From: CAIUGU01 sp040080215
GTDB lineage: Bacteria > Pseudomonadota > Gammaproteobacteria > Steroidobacterales > Steroidobacteraceae
Direction: 5' to 3'
Assembly (NCBI GenBank): GCA_040080215.1
Contig: JBEBIT010000002.1
Location: forward strand, 78,520-142,519
DNA length: 64,000 nucleotides
The notes below the pieces were generated by a model. That model was not told the DNA's origin. It made no database searches and worked only from the letters and a program-made list of their open reading frames with translations. Position 1 is the stretch's first letter. Every line of letters starts with the position of its first letter. The position numbers and the translations under genes were made by a program. Positions 34,699-43,117 of the stretch are shown piece after piece.

Positions 34699-36336
34699 CT
34701 ACGAACGCCACTTCTTCACATACCCGAGCAGTGCCTGCACGGCCGGATCGATATTCGTTGCCGCCTCCGGATTGGCCACGGCAGGAGCCAGCGAGTCAGC
34801 CAGCTTCTTGCCGAGCTCGACGCCCCACTGATCAAATGGATTGATGTCCCAGATGACGCTCTGGACGAACACCTTGTGTTCATACAGCGCCACGAGCTTG
34901 CCCAAGGTCCGCGGACCCAGGCGCGGGAACATCAGGACACTGCTGGGATGGTTGCCGGGATGCACTTTGTGCGGGATCAGTCGCTCGATCTCGGCGGGCG
35001 CCAGTCCCTTCGCCTCGAGGTCGGCGCGGATCTGTGTTTCGTTCTGCCCGAGCGCAAAGGCCTGGGCCTGCGCGAAGCAGTTGGCCAGCGCGAGGTTCTG
35101 CTGCTCGGGATAGTTTCCGGAGGAATTGACCGGCACGATGAAATCCATCGCCACTTTCGCGGTCCCTTGATGCAGCAACTGGAAGAACGAGTGCTGTGCG
35201 TTGCTGCCTGGCTCACCCCAGAGTACGGCACCGGTCCGGTAGTCGACCGGCTGTCCCTCGAGCGTCACGCGTTTGCCGTTCGACTCCATGTCCAGCTGCT
35301 GCAGGTACGCGGGGAAACGATGCAGCCGACTATCATATGGCAATACTGCCAGCGAGTCGGTCCCGAGGAAATTCTGGTTCCAGATACCGATCAGCCCCAT
35401 CAGCACCGGCAGGTTTCGCTCGAACGGCGCCGTACGGAAGTGTTCGTCCATCAGGTGCGCGCCTTCCAGCATGAGCTCGAAGGTATCCATGCCGAGTGCC
35501 AGAGCCACCGACAATCCCACCGCGGACCAGAGAGAGTAGCGGCCCCCGACCCAATCCCACATCGTGAAGCGGTTCTGGGGCGCGATGAGGAACGTATCCA
35601 TCGCCTTCTGATTAGTCGACACGGCGGCAAAGTGCCTGGAGACGGCACCCTCGCCCAATCGGTCGACGAGCCATTGCCTGGCAAGCCGCGCATTCGACAG
35701 TGTCTCGATGGTTGTGAAGGTCTTCGAGACGATCACGAACAAGGTGCGCGACGCCTCGAGCCGCTCGAGCAGATCGGAAAGCTGCACGCCATCAATGTTC
35801 GAAACGCAGTGCACTTTCAGGTTGCGATTCCTGTAGCGGACCAGCGCCTCGTTGGCCATAACGACGCCGAGATCGGAACCGCCGATACCGATATTGACGA
35901 TGTCGGTGAACGGCTTGCCACCGGAACCTGCAATCCGGCCAGCGTGAACCCCGTCCACGAAGTTCCGCATGCGTTCGAGGCCCGCACGAACATCAATCAT
36001 GATGTCCCTGCCATTCAGCATGACGGCACGATCGCTGCGATTCCGCAGGGCGGTATGGAGCGCCGCGCGGTTTTCCGTCGGGTTCACCAGCTCGCCGCTG
36101 AACATTGCTTGGATACGAGACTTGAGACCCCGCGCTTCCGCAAGACCCACCAGTAGCGGCAATGTCTCCCGGGTCAGCCGCTGACGCGAGAAGTCATATA
36201 GCAGATCGAGTTCGCAGCGACTGAAGACAGAAAATCGATCGGCATCGCCGGACAGAAGCGAGGGCAACCCGGGCACGCGGGGAGCGTGCGCAACCAGTGC
36301 CGTCCAAGTGGAGAGATTTCTGAGTGCCTGAGTCAT
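34699..36336 (-). CDS. pgi: Glucose-6-phosphate isomerase
   Basis: A protein of about 545 residues. It has IGIGGSDLGVVMANEAL, FVIVSKTFTTIETLSNA, RFTMWDWVGGRYSLWSAVG and GEPGSNAQHSFFQLLHQG, the PGI signatures. It interconverts glucose-6-P and fructose-6-P and so links ManC's isomerase route (mannose sugars) with the glucose-based routes (UDP-Glc, dTDP-Rha). The start overlaps the acetyltransferase stop by ATGA. Placement inside a sugar-nucleotide operon suggests a supply role beside, or instead of, a central-metabolism copy elsewhere. Confidence 0.96.
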   Translation of the reverse strand: MTQALRNLSTWTALVAHAPRVPGLPSLLSGDADRFSVFSRCELDLLYDFSRQRLTRETLPLLVGLAEARGLKSRIQAMFSGELVNPTENRAALHTALRNRSDRAVMLNGRDIMIDVRAGLERMRNFVDGVHAGRIAGSGGKPFTDIVNIGIGGSDLGVVMANEALVRYRNRNLKVHCVSNIDGVQLSDLLERLEASRTLFVIVSKTFTTIETLSNARLARQWLVDRLGEGAVSRHFAAVSTNQKAMDTFLIAPQNRFTMWDWVGGRYSLWSAVGLSVALALGMDTFELMLEGAHLMDEHFRTAPFERNLPVLMGLIGIWNQNFLGTDSLAVLPYDSRLHRFPAYLQQLDMESNGKRVTLEGQPVDYRTGAVLWGEPGSNAQHSFFQLLHQGTAKVAMDFIVPVNSSGNYPEQQNLALANCFAQAQAFALGQNETQIRADLEAKGLAPAEIERLIPHKVHPGNHPSSVLMFPRLGPRTLGKLVALYEHKVFVQSVIWDINPFDQWGVELGKKLADSLAPAVANPEAATNIDPAVQALLGYVKKWRS

Positions 36337-36923
36337 CCTTCTGCAAGTATACGGCACGAACCATTCTCGACCACGTATCTGTCGCCTGTGTGCGGGCAGA
36401 CCGCCTCACCCGCTCCCTTGACGGGCAGCGGCAGGCGCTCTCCATAACGGCTCATCCAGCCGATCTGACGACCTGGGACGCCCACCATCAGGGCAAACGA
36501 AGGAACACTGCGATTGATGAGGGAACCGGCACCCACAAAGGCATATTCGCCGATCTCGACGCCACAGACTATTGTGCAGTTGGCACCAAGGGTAACCCCA
36601 CGGCGAACAACGGTTTCACGGTATTCTTCCTTGCGCGTCACTGCGGATCTCGGGTTGTAGACGTTGGTAAAGACCATGCTCGGCCCGCAGAACACGTCGT
36701 CTTCCAATGTCACGTTGTCGTAAACCGAAACGTTATTCTGGATCTTGACGTTGTTGCCGATACGCACCCGATTGCCGACAAAGACGTTCTGCCCAAGTGA
36801 ACATCCCCTGCCAATCACTGCAGCGCCGCAGATGTGGACCCAATGCCAGATCCTGGAGCCCACCCCGATGGTGGCTCCAGCATCGACAATCGCCGTTGGA
36901 TGTATGGTCACCGAATCGCCCAC
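36333..36923 (-). CDS. wbpD: UDP-3-amino-uronate N-acetyltransferase (WbpD/WlbB-like)
   Basis: A protein of 196 residues made largely of left-handed beta-helix hexapeptide repeats: IHPTAIVDAGATIGVGSRIWHWVHI, GRGCSLGQNVFVGNRVRIGNNVKIQNNVSVYDNVTLEDDVFCGPSMVFTNVYNPRS, then VGAGSLINRSV and MVGVPGRQIGWMSRYGERLP. That last block is typical of WbpD/WlbB, which N-acetylates the 3-amino group of UDP-GlcNAc(3NH2)A. It lies two bases after the wbpB-like gene, its pathway partner. Confidence 0.88.
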   Translation of the reverse strand: MGDSVTIHPTAIVDAGATIGVGSRIWHWVHICGAAVIGRGCSLGQNVFVGNRVRIGNNVKIQNNVSVYDNVTLEDDVFCGPSMVFTNVYNPRSAVTRKEEYRETVVRRGVTLGANCTIVCGVEIGEYAFVGAGSLINRSVPSFALMVGVPGRQIGWMSRYGERLPLPVKGAGEAVCPHTGDRYVVENGSCRILAEG

Positions 36924-36925
36924 GC

Positions 36926-37990
36926 CTAGAACTCCAAGGGTAAGGCTACTCGCTTACCATCCCTGGCGGACAGGTAGCTCGCAATCAGTAGCTCCAGAGA
37001 ACGCAACCCTTCACGTCCGTCGGTTTCGGGATCTGCTTCCCCCCGTAGTACCTTGATCACATTGTCGTAGTAGAGAGGATGACCGAAGCCATATACGGAA
37101 CTGGTTTCGTAGCTGGCCCCTTTGACCATTTCGTCATCCGGATCGGGTTCCGCGAACTCCCAGTGCTGGACCTCGTTGACCGCGACCCCACCCAAACGGA
37201 CCGTACCCTTCTCACCGATGATGGTAATGGAACCCTCCAAGTTACGCGGATAGGTCAGCATCGTGACATTGACGGAACCCAGAGCGCCGGAACGCCAGCG
37301 TACTCCGATCGTGGCAGTGTCTTCGACCTGTATATTGCGAGCCAACGTCGCCACATAAGCCTGCACGCTTTCAACCGGCCCCACCAACCAGTCGACCAAA
37401 TCTATGTAGTGGCTAGCCTGGTTCATGAGGGCACCGCCGTCGAACTCCCAAGTACCCCTCCATTTCGCACTGTCATAGTACGACTGGGGGCGCGACCAGA
37501 ATACGTTGATGGTTACCATGTAGAGTCGCCCAAAGCGTCCCTTCTCCATTGCGCGCTTCAGCAATTGCAGTGTTGCGTTGCGACGATTCTGCTTGACAAC
37601 GAACAAGCGGACACCCGCCTCATCACACTCTCGCACCATGCGCATTCCGTCAGTCCATCGCGTGGCCATGGGCTTTTCTGTCATTACATGACGACCAGAC
37701 TTGGCCGCCTCTATCGCCTGCTGAGGATGCAGGCCACTGGGCGTGCAAAGAACCACGATATCCACTTCTGCGTCCTTCAGGAGCTCAGTCAGGCTCGTAT
37801 AGCCCTTAACGCCATACTTCGCCTCGGCTGCGGCCAGAGTGACCTCATCAATGTCACAGACAGCCGTCAACTGCAGCTGATCCTTGTGAATTGCGACGGA
37901 GTTGAAGTGATTGCCGGAGATCCGACCACATCCAACAATGCCAACGCGGATCTTCCGCTCTTTGATTGCGGCCTTGCCTCGGAACATCAC
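36926..37990 (-). CDS. wbpB: UDP-N-acetyl-glucosaminuronate 3-dehydrogenase (WbpB/WlbA-like, Gfo/Idh/MocA family)
   Basis: A protein of 354 residues. The Rossmann motif VGIVGCGRISGNHF is near residue 16, EKPMATRW holds the family's EKP Lys, and GGALMNQASHYIDLVDWLVG the active-site His/Asp region. Homologues oxidise C3 of UDP-GlcNAcA ahead of the aminotransferase WbpE. Two adjacent ATGs (37990 and 37987) could start it. It follows capI by 30 bp and precedes wbpD by two. Confidence 0.88.
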   Translation of the reverse strand: MMFRGKAAIKERKIRVGIVGCGRISGNHFNSVAIHKDQLQLTAVCDIDEVTLAAAEAKYGVKGYTSLTELLKDAEVDIVVLCTPSGLHPQQAIEAAKSGRHVMTEKPMATRWTDGMRMVRECDEAGVRLFVVKQNRRNATLQLLKRAMEKGRFGRLYMVTINVFWSRPQSYYDSAKWRGTWEFDGGALMNQASHYIDLVDWLVGPVESVQAYVATLARNIQVEDTATIGVRWRSGALGSVNVTMLTYPRNLEGSITIIGEKGTVRLGGVAVNEVQHWEFAEPDPDDEMVKGASYETSSVYGFGHPLYYDNVIKVLRGEADPETDGREGLRSLELLIASYLSARDGKRVALPLEF

Positions 37991-38020
37991 TGTCGGAGTC
38001 CTCCCCTGATTCTTGAGACT

Positions 38021-39055
38021 TCAAGCGCCGCCAAGCGCCAATGATCCACTCTCGTCGTAATTCTTGACGTACCAATCCACGAAGTTGCGCACGCCCACTT
38101 CGACCGAAGTTGCGGGCGTGTAGCCCACGTCCGCGACAAGGTCCGTGACATCGGCACAGGTGTCGGGAACGTCCCCAGGCTGCAATGGCAACAGATTCAA
38201 GTCCGCCTTCCGCCCCAGGCATTCTTCGATAATTCGAATATAGTGCATGAGCTCGACCGGGCTGTTGTTGCCGATATTGTAGAGGCGGTAAGGCGCTGCG
38301 CTTGTGCCCGGATCGGGATCATCCCCCGTCCAGCCAGCGTTGCGCGTGGCCGGCCGGTCCGACGACCGGACCACTCCCTGCACGATATCGTCGATGTAGG
38401 TGAAATCACGGCGATGCTTGCCGTAGTTGAATACATCGATGGGCTTGCCGGCGAGAATATTCCGCGTGAAGAGGAACAACGCCATGTCAGGCCGGCCCCA
38501 CGGACCGTACACGGTGAAGAACCGCAGCCCGGTAACCGGCAACCCGTAAAGGTGCGCGTAGGTGTGCGCCATCAACTCGTTGGCCTTTTTCGTTGCGGCA
38601 TAGAACGACAGGGGATGATCGACGTTCTGGTGCACCGAGAAAGGCATGTTGGTATTCGCGCCGTACACGGAACTGGTCGATGCGTAGACAAGATGCTCGA
38701 TGCCGTTGTGGCGGCAACCCTCAAGGATGTTGGCAAAACCCACCACGTTGCTGTCAATGTAGGCGAGCGGGTTCTCGATCGAGTACCGGACGCCGGCCTG
38801 GGCGCCCAGATTGATGACCCGCTTGAACTTCTCGTGGGCAAACAATTTGGGAATGGCCTTGCGGTCGGCGAGATCCATCTTCACGAACCGGAACCCGGGG
38901 TACTTCCGGAGCAAGTCCAGGCGGGCTTCCTTCAGCCTGACGTCGTAATAGTCATTCAGGTTATCGAGTCCGACAACCTCATCGCCCCGCTCCAGCAGAA
39001 GGCGGCTGCTATGGAAACCAATGAACCCTGCTGCACCCGTAACGAGATATTTCAC
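38021..39055 (-). CDS. capI: UDP-glucuronate/N-acetylglucosaminuronate 4-epimerase (CapI/WbpP-like SDR)
   Basis: A protein of 344 residues with YLVTGAAGFIGFHSSRLL, LNDYYDVRLKEARLD, NLGAQAGVRYSIENP, ASTSSVYGANTNMPFS, FYAATKKANELMAHTYAHLY (Tyr/Lys pair) and FFTVYGPWGRPDMA. These are the landmarks of UDP-GlcA 4-epimerases that give UDP-GalA. It overlaps the WbpO-like dehydrogenase gene by four bases, so UDP-HexNAcA may also be a substrate. Sequence alone does not settle which. Confidence 0.9.
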   Translation of the reverse strand: MKYLVTGAAGFIGFHSSRLLLERGDEVVGLDNLNDYYDVRLKEARLDLLRKYPGFRFVKMDLADRKAIPKLFAHEKFKRVINLGAQAGVRYSIENPLAYIDSNVVGFANILEGCRHNGIEHLVYASTSSVYGANTNMPFSVHQNVDHPLSFYAATKKANELMAHTYAHLYGLPVTGLRFFTVYGPWGRPDMALFLFTRNILAGKPIDVFNYGKHRRDFTYIDDIVQGVVRSSDRPATRNAGWTGDDPDPGTSAAPYRLYNIGNNSPVELMHYIRIIEECLGRKADLNLLPLQPGDVPDTCADVTDLVADVGYTPATSVEVGVRNFVDWYVKNYDESGSLALGGA

Positions 39056-40338
39056 AGTCGGCCGTCCACTTCGTTCGCCGCGAATAGATACTTGATGTCG
39101 TACAGGACATGCTCTCGCTTCGCCAGGCGGCGCACGGCAGGAAGCCCCATGTCCCGGAACTGCTGATGCCCCACGGCCATCACGATGGCATCGTACTTGC
39201 CGGCCTGAGGACGCTTGACCGGTCGGATGCCGTACTCGTGCTCCGCCTCATCGGCATCCACCCACGGATCGTAGACATCGACCTTCGCCCCGAATTTCGA
39301 CAATTCCTCGATGACATCGACCACCTTCGAGTTGCGCAGGTCCGGGCAGTCTTCCTTGAAAGTCAGCCCCATGACGAGCACGCGCGATCCCTTGACGTGA
39401 ATGCGGCGCTCGATCATGAGCTGGGCCACCTGCTGAGCCACGTACAACGCCATGTTGTCGTTGAGCCGCCTGCCTGCAAGGATCATTTCCGGGTGATAGC
39501 CGACCTCCTGGGCCTTGTGGGTCAGGTAGTACGGATCGACACCAATGCAATGACCCCCTACAAGCCCTGGACGGAAGGGCAGGAAATTCCATTTCGTTCC
39601 GGCCGCCTGCAGCACTTCCTCGGTATCGATGCCGAGGCGGTTGAAAATCAGCGCCAGCTCGTTGATCAGCGCGATATTGACGTCACGCTGAGTGTTCTCG
39701 ATGACCTTGGCCGCCTCCGCAACCTTGATGCTTGAGGCTTTGTGCGTCCCTGCCGTAATGATCGTCCTGTACAGATCATCGACGAAATCCGCCACTTCCG
39801 GCGTTGAGCCCGACGTGATCTTCTTGATCGTCGGCAGCCGGTGCTGCTTGTCGCCCGGATTGATGCGCTCGGGACTGTAGCCCGCAAAAAAGTCACGATT
39901 GAACTTGAGGCCCGAGACCTTCTCGAGAACCGGAACCGCAATCTCCTCGGTGCATCCGGGATAGACCGTGGACTCGAAGATCACGACATCACCCTTCTTC
40001 AGGACTTTGCCGATGACTTCACTCGCCCCGACGACCGGGCGCAAGTCGGGCCGGTTGTACTTGTCGATGGGTGTCGGGACGGTGGCGATGTAGACGCGGC
40101 ACTCGCGGAGATCCTTGACCAACGTAGTGAAGGACAGGCCCATCGCGGACTTGAGCTCGGCGGACTCCACTTCGAGCGTCGCGTCACGACCCGCCTTGAG
40201 CTCGGCAACGCGCGATGCCTTGATGTCGAAGCCCACTGTCTTGAAGTGCTTGCCGAACTCCACCGCCAGGGGCAGCCCGACATAGCCGAGGCCGACGACG
40301 CCGATCTTGCAATTCTGCAGTGTGAATCTGGATGACAT
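39052..40338 (-). CDS. wbpO: UDP-N-acetylhexosamine 6-dehydrogenase (WbpO/TviB family)
   Basis: A protein of about 428 residues that oxidises UDP-HexNAc twice at C6. It has IGVVGLGYVGLPLAVEFGK, TVPTPIDKYNRPDL, FESTVYPGCTEE, FFAGYSPERINPGDK, and the catalytic Cys in GLVGGHCIGVDPYYL. GHCIGVDPYY rather than GYGGSCFPKD separates it from Ugd at 5860. WbpO prefers UDP-GalNAc and TviB UDP-GlcNAc. Since WbpB-like enzymes need UDP-GlcNAcA, the GlcNAc activity is the simplest reading here. Start ATG at 40336-40338; no strong Shine-Dalgarno is seen. Confidence 0.92.
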   Translation of the reverse strand: MSSRFTLQNCKIGVVGLGYVGLPLAVEFGKHFKTVGFDIKASRVAELKAGRDATLEVESAELKSAMGLSFTTLVKDLRECRVYIATVPTPIDKYNRPDLRPVVGASEVIGKVLKKGDVVIFESTVYPGCTEEIAVPVLEKVSGLKFNRDFFAGYSPERINPGDKQHRLPTIKKITSGSTPEVADFVDDLYRTIITAGTHKASSIKVAEAAKVIENTQRDVNIALINELALIFNRLGIDTEEVLQAAGTKWNFLPFRPGLVGGHCIGVDPYYLTHKAQEVGYHPEMILAGRRLNDNMALYVAQQVAQLMIERRIHVKGSRVLVMGLTFKEDCPDLRNSKVVDVIEELSKFGAKVDVYDPWVDADEAEHEYGIRPVKRPQAGKYDAIVMAVGHQQFRDMGLPAVRRLAKREHVLYDIKYLFAANEVDGRL

Positions 40339-40435
40339 TGGAAACGGTCGCTCGTGTTGCCTGGTCTGTGGCCTGTTCAGGTGAACCGCATCACAACGAA
40401 GTCCGCCCCGAAGGGCGCGGCCCCATTGTCCGACG

Positions 40436-40463
40436 GCGCGGTAGGATCGCACACCTACCGCGC
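40436..40463. terminator. Perfect 10-bp hairpin between dnaQ and wbpO
   Basis: GCGCGGTAGG (40436-40445) pairs exactly with CCTACCGCGC (40454-40463) across an 8-nt loop. It lies 72 bp after dnaQ and 98 bp before wbpO in the 197-bp gap. No U-tract follows on the minus strand. It could be a weak terminator for dnaQ or a leader structure of the wbpO operon. Confidence 0.4.
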
Positions 40464-40535
40464 GGATTTTGCGACGCGGGCCTCCGGCCAGCATCCCGGG
40501 AGCCGGAATTCCCGCCTCGAGCCGCTCCGGCAAGC

Positions 40536-41255
40536 TCAATTGCCGGTCGAGCGCGCGCGCCACAGCGTCTTGCCGCCACTCGCCTTGTCGATCGACAGCA
40601 GAGTAGCCTCATGAAGCGCCATCTCCGCTTCCGAGGCCAACGGCACGGGCAGCCTGCCCGCAGGTCTTCTTGCCCTCGAAACGGTGGTCGTCACGGTAGC
40701 GGTTTCCGCAACCAGCTCACCGAGCGTCAGCGCGCCCTGTCCACCCGTCATTGCGAGATAGACATCCAGCAGGATCTGGGCATCGAGCAACGCACCGTGC
40801 AGCTCGCGGTGTGAGTTGTCGACGCTGTAGCGCTTGCAGAGCGCATCCAGGCTGTTGCGCTGGCCGGGATGCATCTTCCTCGCGAGCAGCAGCGTATCCA
40901 GCACGGTGCAATGGTCCGTGATCAGGCCCGGCGGTGGCTGGAGGCGCTTGAGCTCGGCGTTGAGGAAGGCAACGTCGAACGCAGCGTTGTGGATCACGAG
41001 TTCGGCGCCCGCCACAAACTCGAGGAATTCGATGGCGATTTCCGCAAAGCGGGGCTGGCCGGCGAGGAACTCGTTCGTCAACCCGTGCACGCGGATGGCA
41101 CCCGGATCGACTTCCCGATCGGGCCGCAGGTAGCGATGGAAGGTGCGCCCGGTCCGGCGGCGATTCACGATCTCGAGGCACCCGACCTCGATGACGCGAT
41201 GGCCGCGTTCGGCTTCGAGGCCGGTGGTTTCCGTATCAAGGATGATCTGGCGCAT
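40536..41255 (-). CDS. dnaQ: DNA polymerase III epsilon subunit (3'-5' proofreading exonuclease)
   Basis: A protein of about 239 residues, the size of E. coli DnaQ. ExoI is MRQIILDTETTGL (Asp7, Glu9), ExoII HNAAFDVAFLNAEL, and ExoIII HRELHGALLDAQILLDVYLAM. The C-terminal tail is the part that in E. coli binds the alpha subunit. I chose the ATG at 41253-41255 over one 16 codons upstream because ExoI starts at once. In E. coli dnaQ and rnhA are neighbours; here a sugar aminotransferase gene lies between them. Confidence 0.93.
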   Translation of the reverse strand: MRQIILDTETTGLEAERGHRVIEVGCLEIVNRRRTGRTFHRYLRPDREVDPGAIRVHGLTNEFLAGQPRFAEIAIEFLEFVAGAELVIHNAAFDVAFLNAELKRLQPPPGLITDHCTVLDTLLLARKMHPGQRNSLDALCKRYSVDNSHRELHGALLDAQILLDVYLAMTGGQGALTLGELVAETATVTTTVSRARRPAGRLPVPLASEAEMALHEATLLSIDKASGGKTLWRARSTGN

Positions 41256-41341
41256 GCTTTCAGCGATTCGCGACTGGCAGTCGGCGACCAGGGACAAGGG
41301 CATCAGTCGACATCAAGGCCTCACTCAGGTCCGCTCCCGCC

Positions 41342-42469
41342 TCACAGGTCGTTCGTTGATTTCTTGAGCGCTGCAACGACCTGCACCTGCTGCTCTTCCG
41401 TCAGATAAGGATGCATGGGCAAGCTCATCACTCGGGCGGCGGCATCTTCAGAGTGAGGCAAGCTGCCGGCCGCCACCTTGAGGGAGGCAAACACCGGCTG
41501 CTGGTGCAGCGGCACGGGATAGTGCACGGCAGTGGGCACACCCTGCTCCTTCATGCGCTGCTCCACCCGTTCGCGGTGCGGTACTTCCACCGTGTATTGG
41601 GCATAGACGCTGGTATTGACCGGGTCGAGCCACGGGCCGGAGATCCGTCTCTGCGGGTCCTGGACATCGCCGAATGCTGCTGCGAGCAGCTCGCTGTATC
41701 TGGCGCCCAATCGTGCGCGGGCAGCCACCTCGTCGGCAAATACATCGAGCTTCGCCAGCAGCACGGCGGCCTGCAACGTATCCAGGCGTCCATTCACCCC
41801 TAGCCGTGGATGGTGATAGCGACGGTCCTGCCCGTGGACGCGAATCTCGCGCATCAGCGTGGCGAGGCCCTCGTCATTCGTGAACAACGCGCCGCCATCG
41901 CCGTAGGCGCCGAGGGGCTTGGACGGAAAGAACGAAGTCGAGCCGATGGTGGACAGGTTGCAGGACTGCCGGCCTTTGTACGTGGCGCCGAAACTCTGGG
42001 CGGCATCCTCGATGACCGGCAACCCATGGCGCGCGGCAACGGCATTGATCGCATCGAAATCCGCGCACTGACCATACAGCGACACGGGCATGATGGCCTT
42101 GGTCCTGGGCGTGATGGCAGCCTCGATCAGCGCCGGATCGATGTTGTAAGTCCGCCGATCGATGTCCACGAACACAGGCGTTGCGCCCGCCAGCGCGATC
42201 ATTTCGCCAGTGGCGATGAACGTGAAGGGCGACGTGATGACTTCATCGCCGGGACCGATATCGAGCGCCATCAACGCGATCAGCAGCGTATCTGTGCCGC
42301 TCGACGCGGAAATGCAATATTTGGCACCGGTATACGCCGCAAGCCGCCCCTCAAGTTCAGTGACTTCCGGCCCGAGCACGTATTGTCCATGCTTCAGGAC
42401 CGTCTGCATTCGGGCATTGACGGCGCTTTCGATGCGCGCGTACTGGGTCTTGAGATCGATGAAATCCAT
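41342..42469 (-). CDS. wbpE: DegT/DnrJ/EryC1/StrS sugar aminotransferase (WbpE/WlbC-like)
   Basis: A PLP enzyme of 375 residues with MDFIDLKTQYARIE, SSGTDTLLIALMA, PFTFIATGEMIALAGATPVFVDID, EDAAQSFGA and the Schiff-base Lys184 in STSFFPSKPLGAYGDGGA. WbpE/WlbC aminates C3 of the 3-keto UDP-GlcNAcA made by WbpB, before WbpD acetylates it. It is separated from the other pathway genes by dnaQ. No clear promoter or Shine-Dalgarno was found upstream. Confidence 0.9.
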   Translation of the reverse strand: MDFIDLKTQYARIESAVNARMQTVLKHGQYVLGPEVTELEGRLAAYTGAKYCISASSGTDTLLIALMALDIGPGDEVITSPFTFIATGEMIALAGATPVFVDIDRRTYNIDPALIEAAITPRTKAIMPVSLYGQCADFDAINAVAARHGLPVIEDAAQSFGATYKGRQSCNLSTIGSTSFFPSKPLGAYGDGGALFTNDEGLATLMREIRVHGQDRRYHHPRLGVNGRLDTLQAAVLLAKLDVFADEVAARARLGARYSELLAAAFGDVQDPQRRISGPWLDPVNTSVYAQYTVEVPHRERVEQRMKEQGVPTAVHYPVPLHQQPVFASLKVAAGSLPHSEDAAARVMSLPMHPYLTEEQQVQVVAALKKSTNDL

Positions 42470-42595
42470 GGAAAAAGAGGATAGCAGTTAGGGGGTTGCG
42501 GATAGTATTCGGTGCGGAATCATCAAGCGGTCCGGAAACGGGACGCAAGCTTAGCAAGATCAGTATCCATGCAGGTCGCAAAGTGCGGCCAGCAG

Positions 42596-42682
42596 CTAGC
42601 GATTGGGGACTAGCGACTAGCGACTAGCCTGAGTTAGAGCGGAACCTCCGGACCAATCGCCAATCGCTAGTCGCTAGTCGCC
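42596..42682. repeat. Inverted heptamer-tandem element between wbpE and rnhA
   Basis: The left arm reads CTAGCGA, TTGGGGA, CTAGCGA, CTAGCGA, CTAGCCT (42596-42630). The right arm reads TCGCCAA, TCGCTAG, TCGCTAG, TCGCC (42657-42682), the inverse. About 25 bp separate the arms. The right arm contains the rnhA stop codon and its last two codons (GGC GAC TAG). Confidence 0.75.
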
Positions 42683-43117
42683 TTTTAGAAGCGCATCGAT
42701 CGCCTCGTTCGCAAGCCGGTCCGCGTGTTCATTGCCGGGCACGCCGGCGTGGCCTTTCACCCAATGCCACTCGATGGTGTGCCGGGAGAGTTCGGCATCG
42801 AGGGCCTGCCACAGGTCGATGTTCTTGACCGGCTTGCGGCTCGCGGTGCGCCAGTCGCGCGCTTTCCATTGTTCGAGCCACTCGGTGACACCGGTGCGCA
42901 CATATTGCGAATCGGTGTAGAGCCGCACCTGGCAGTGACGATTCAGCGCTTTGAGGGCGCGAATGGCGGCGGTCAGCTCCATCCGGTTATTGGTCGTCTC
43001 CGGCTCGGCGCCGTTGATTTCCTTGACGTAATCACCTGCGGTGAGCACCGCACCCCAGCCGCCCGGGCCCGGATTGCCGCGGCACGCGCCGTCGGTATAG
43101 ATCACAACCGGATTCAC
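42674..43117 (-). CDS. rnhA: Ribonuclease HI
   Basis: A protein of 147 residues, close to E. coli RnhA (155). The four acidic catalytic residues are in place: Asp9 in IYTDGACRGNPGPGGWG, Glu47 in TTNNRMELTAAI, Asp69 in LYTDSQYV and Asp133 in GNEHADRLAN. It degrades RNA in RNA-DNA hybrids. The start overlaps the upstream methyltransferase stop by ATGA. The last codons and stop lie inside a heptamer repeat, so an original C-terminus may have been replaced. Confidence 0.97.
   Translation of the reverse strand: MNPVVIYTDGACRGNPGPGGWGAVLTAGDYVKEINGAEPETTNNRMELTAAIRALKALNRHCQVRLYTDSQYVRTGVTEWLEQWKARDWRTASRKPVKNIDLWQALDAELSRHTIEWHWVKGHAGVPGNEHADRLANEAIDALLKGD

Noticed and set aside
34876..36156. Long plus-strand open frame opposite pgi
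   Set aside because: Antisense shadow of pgi with no recognisable motif; pgi is intact.
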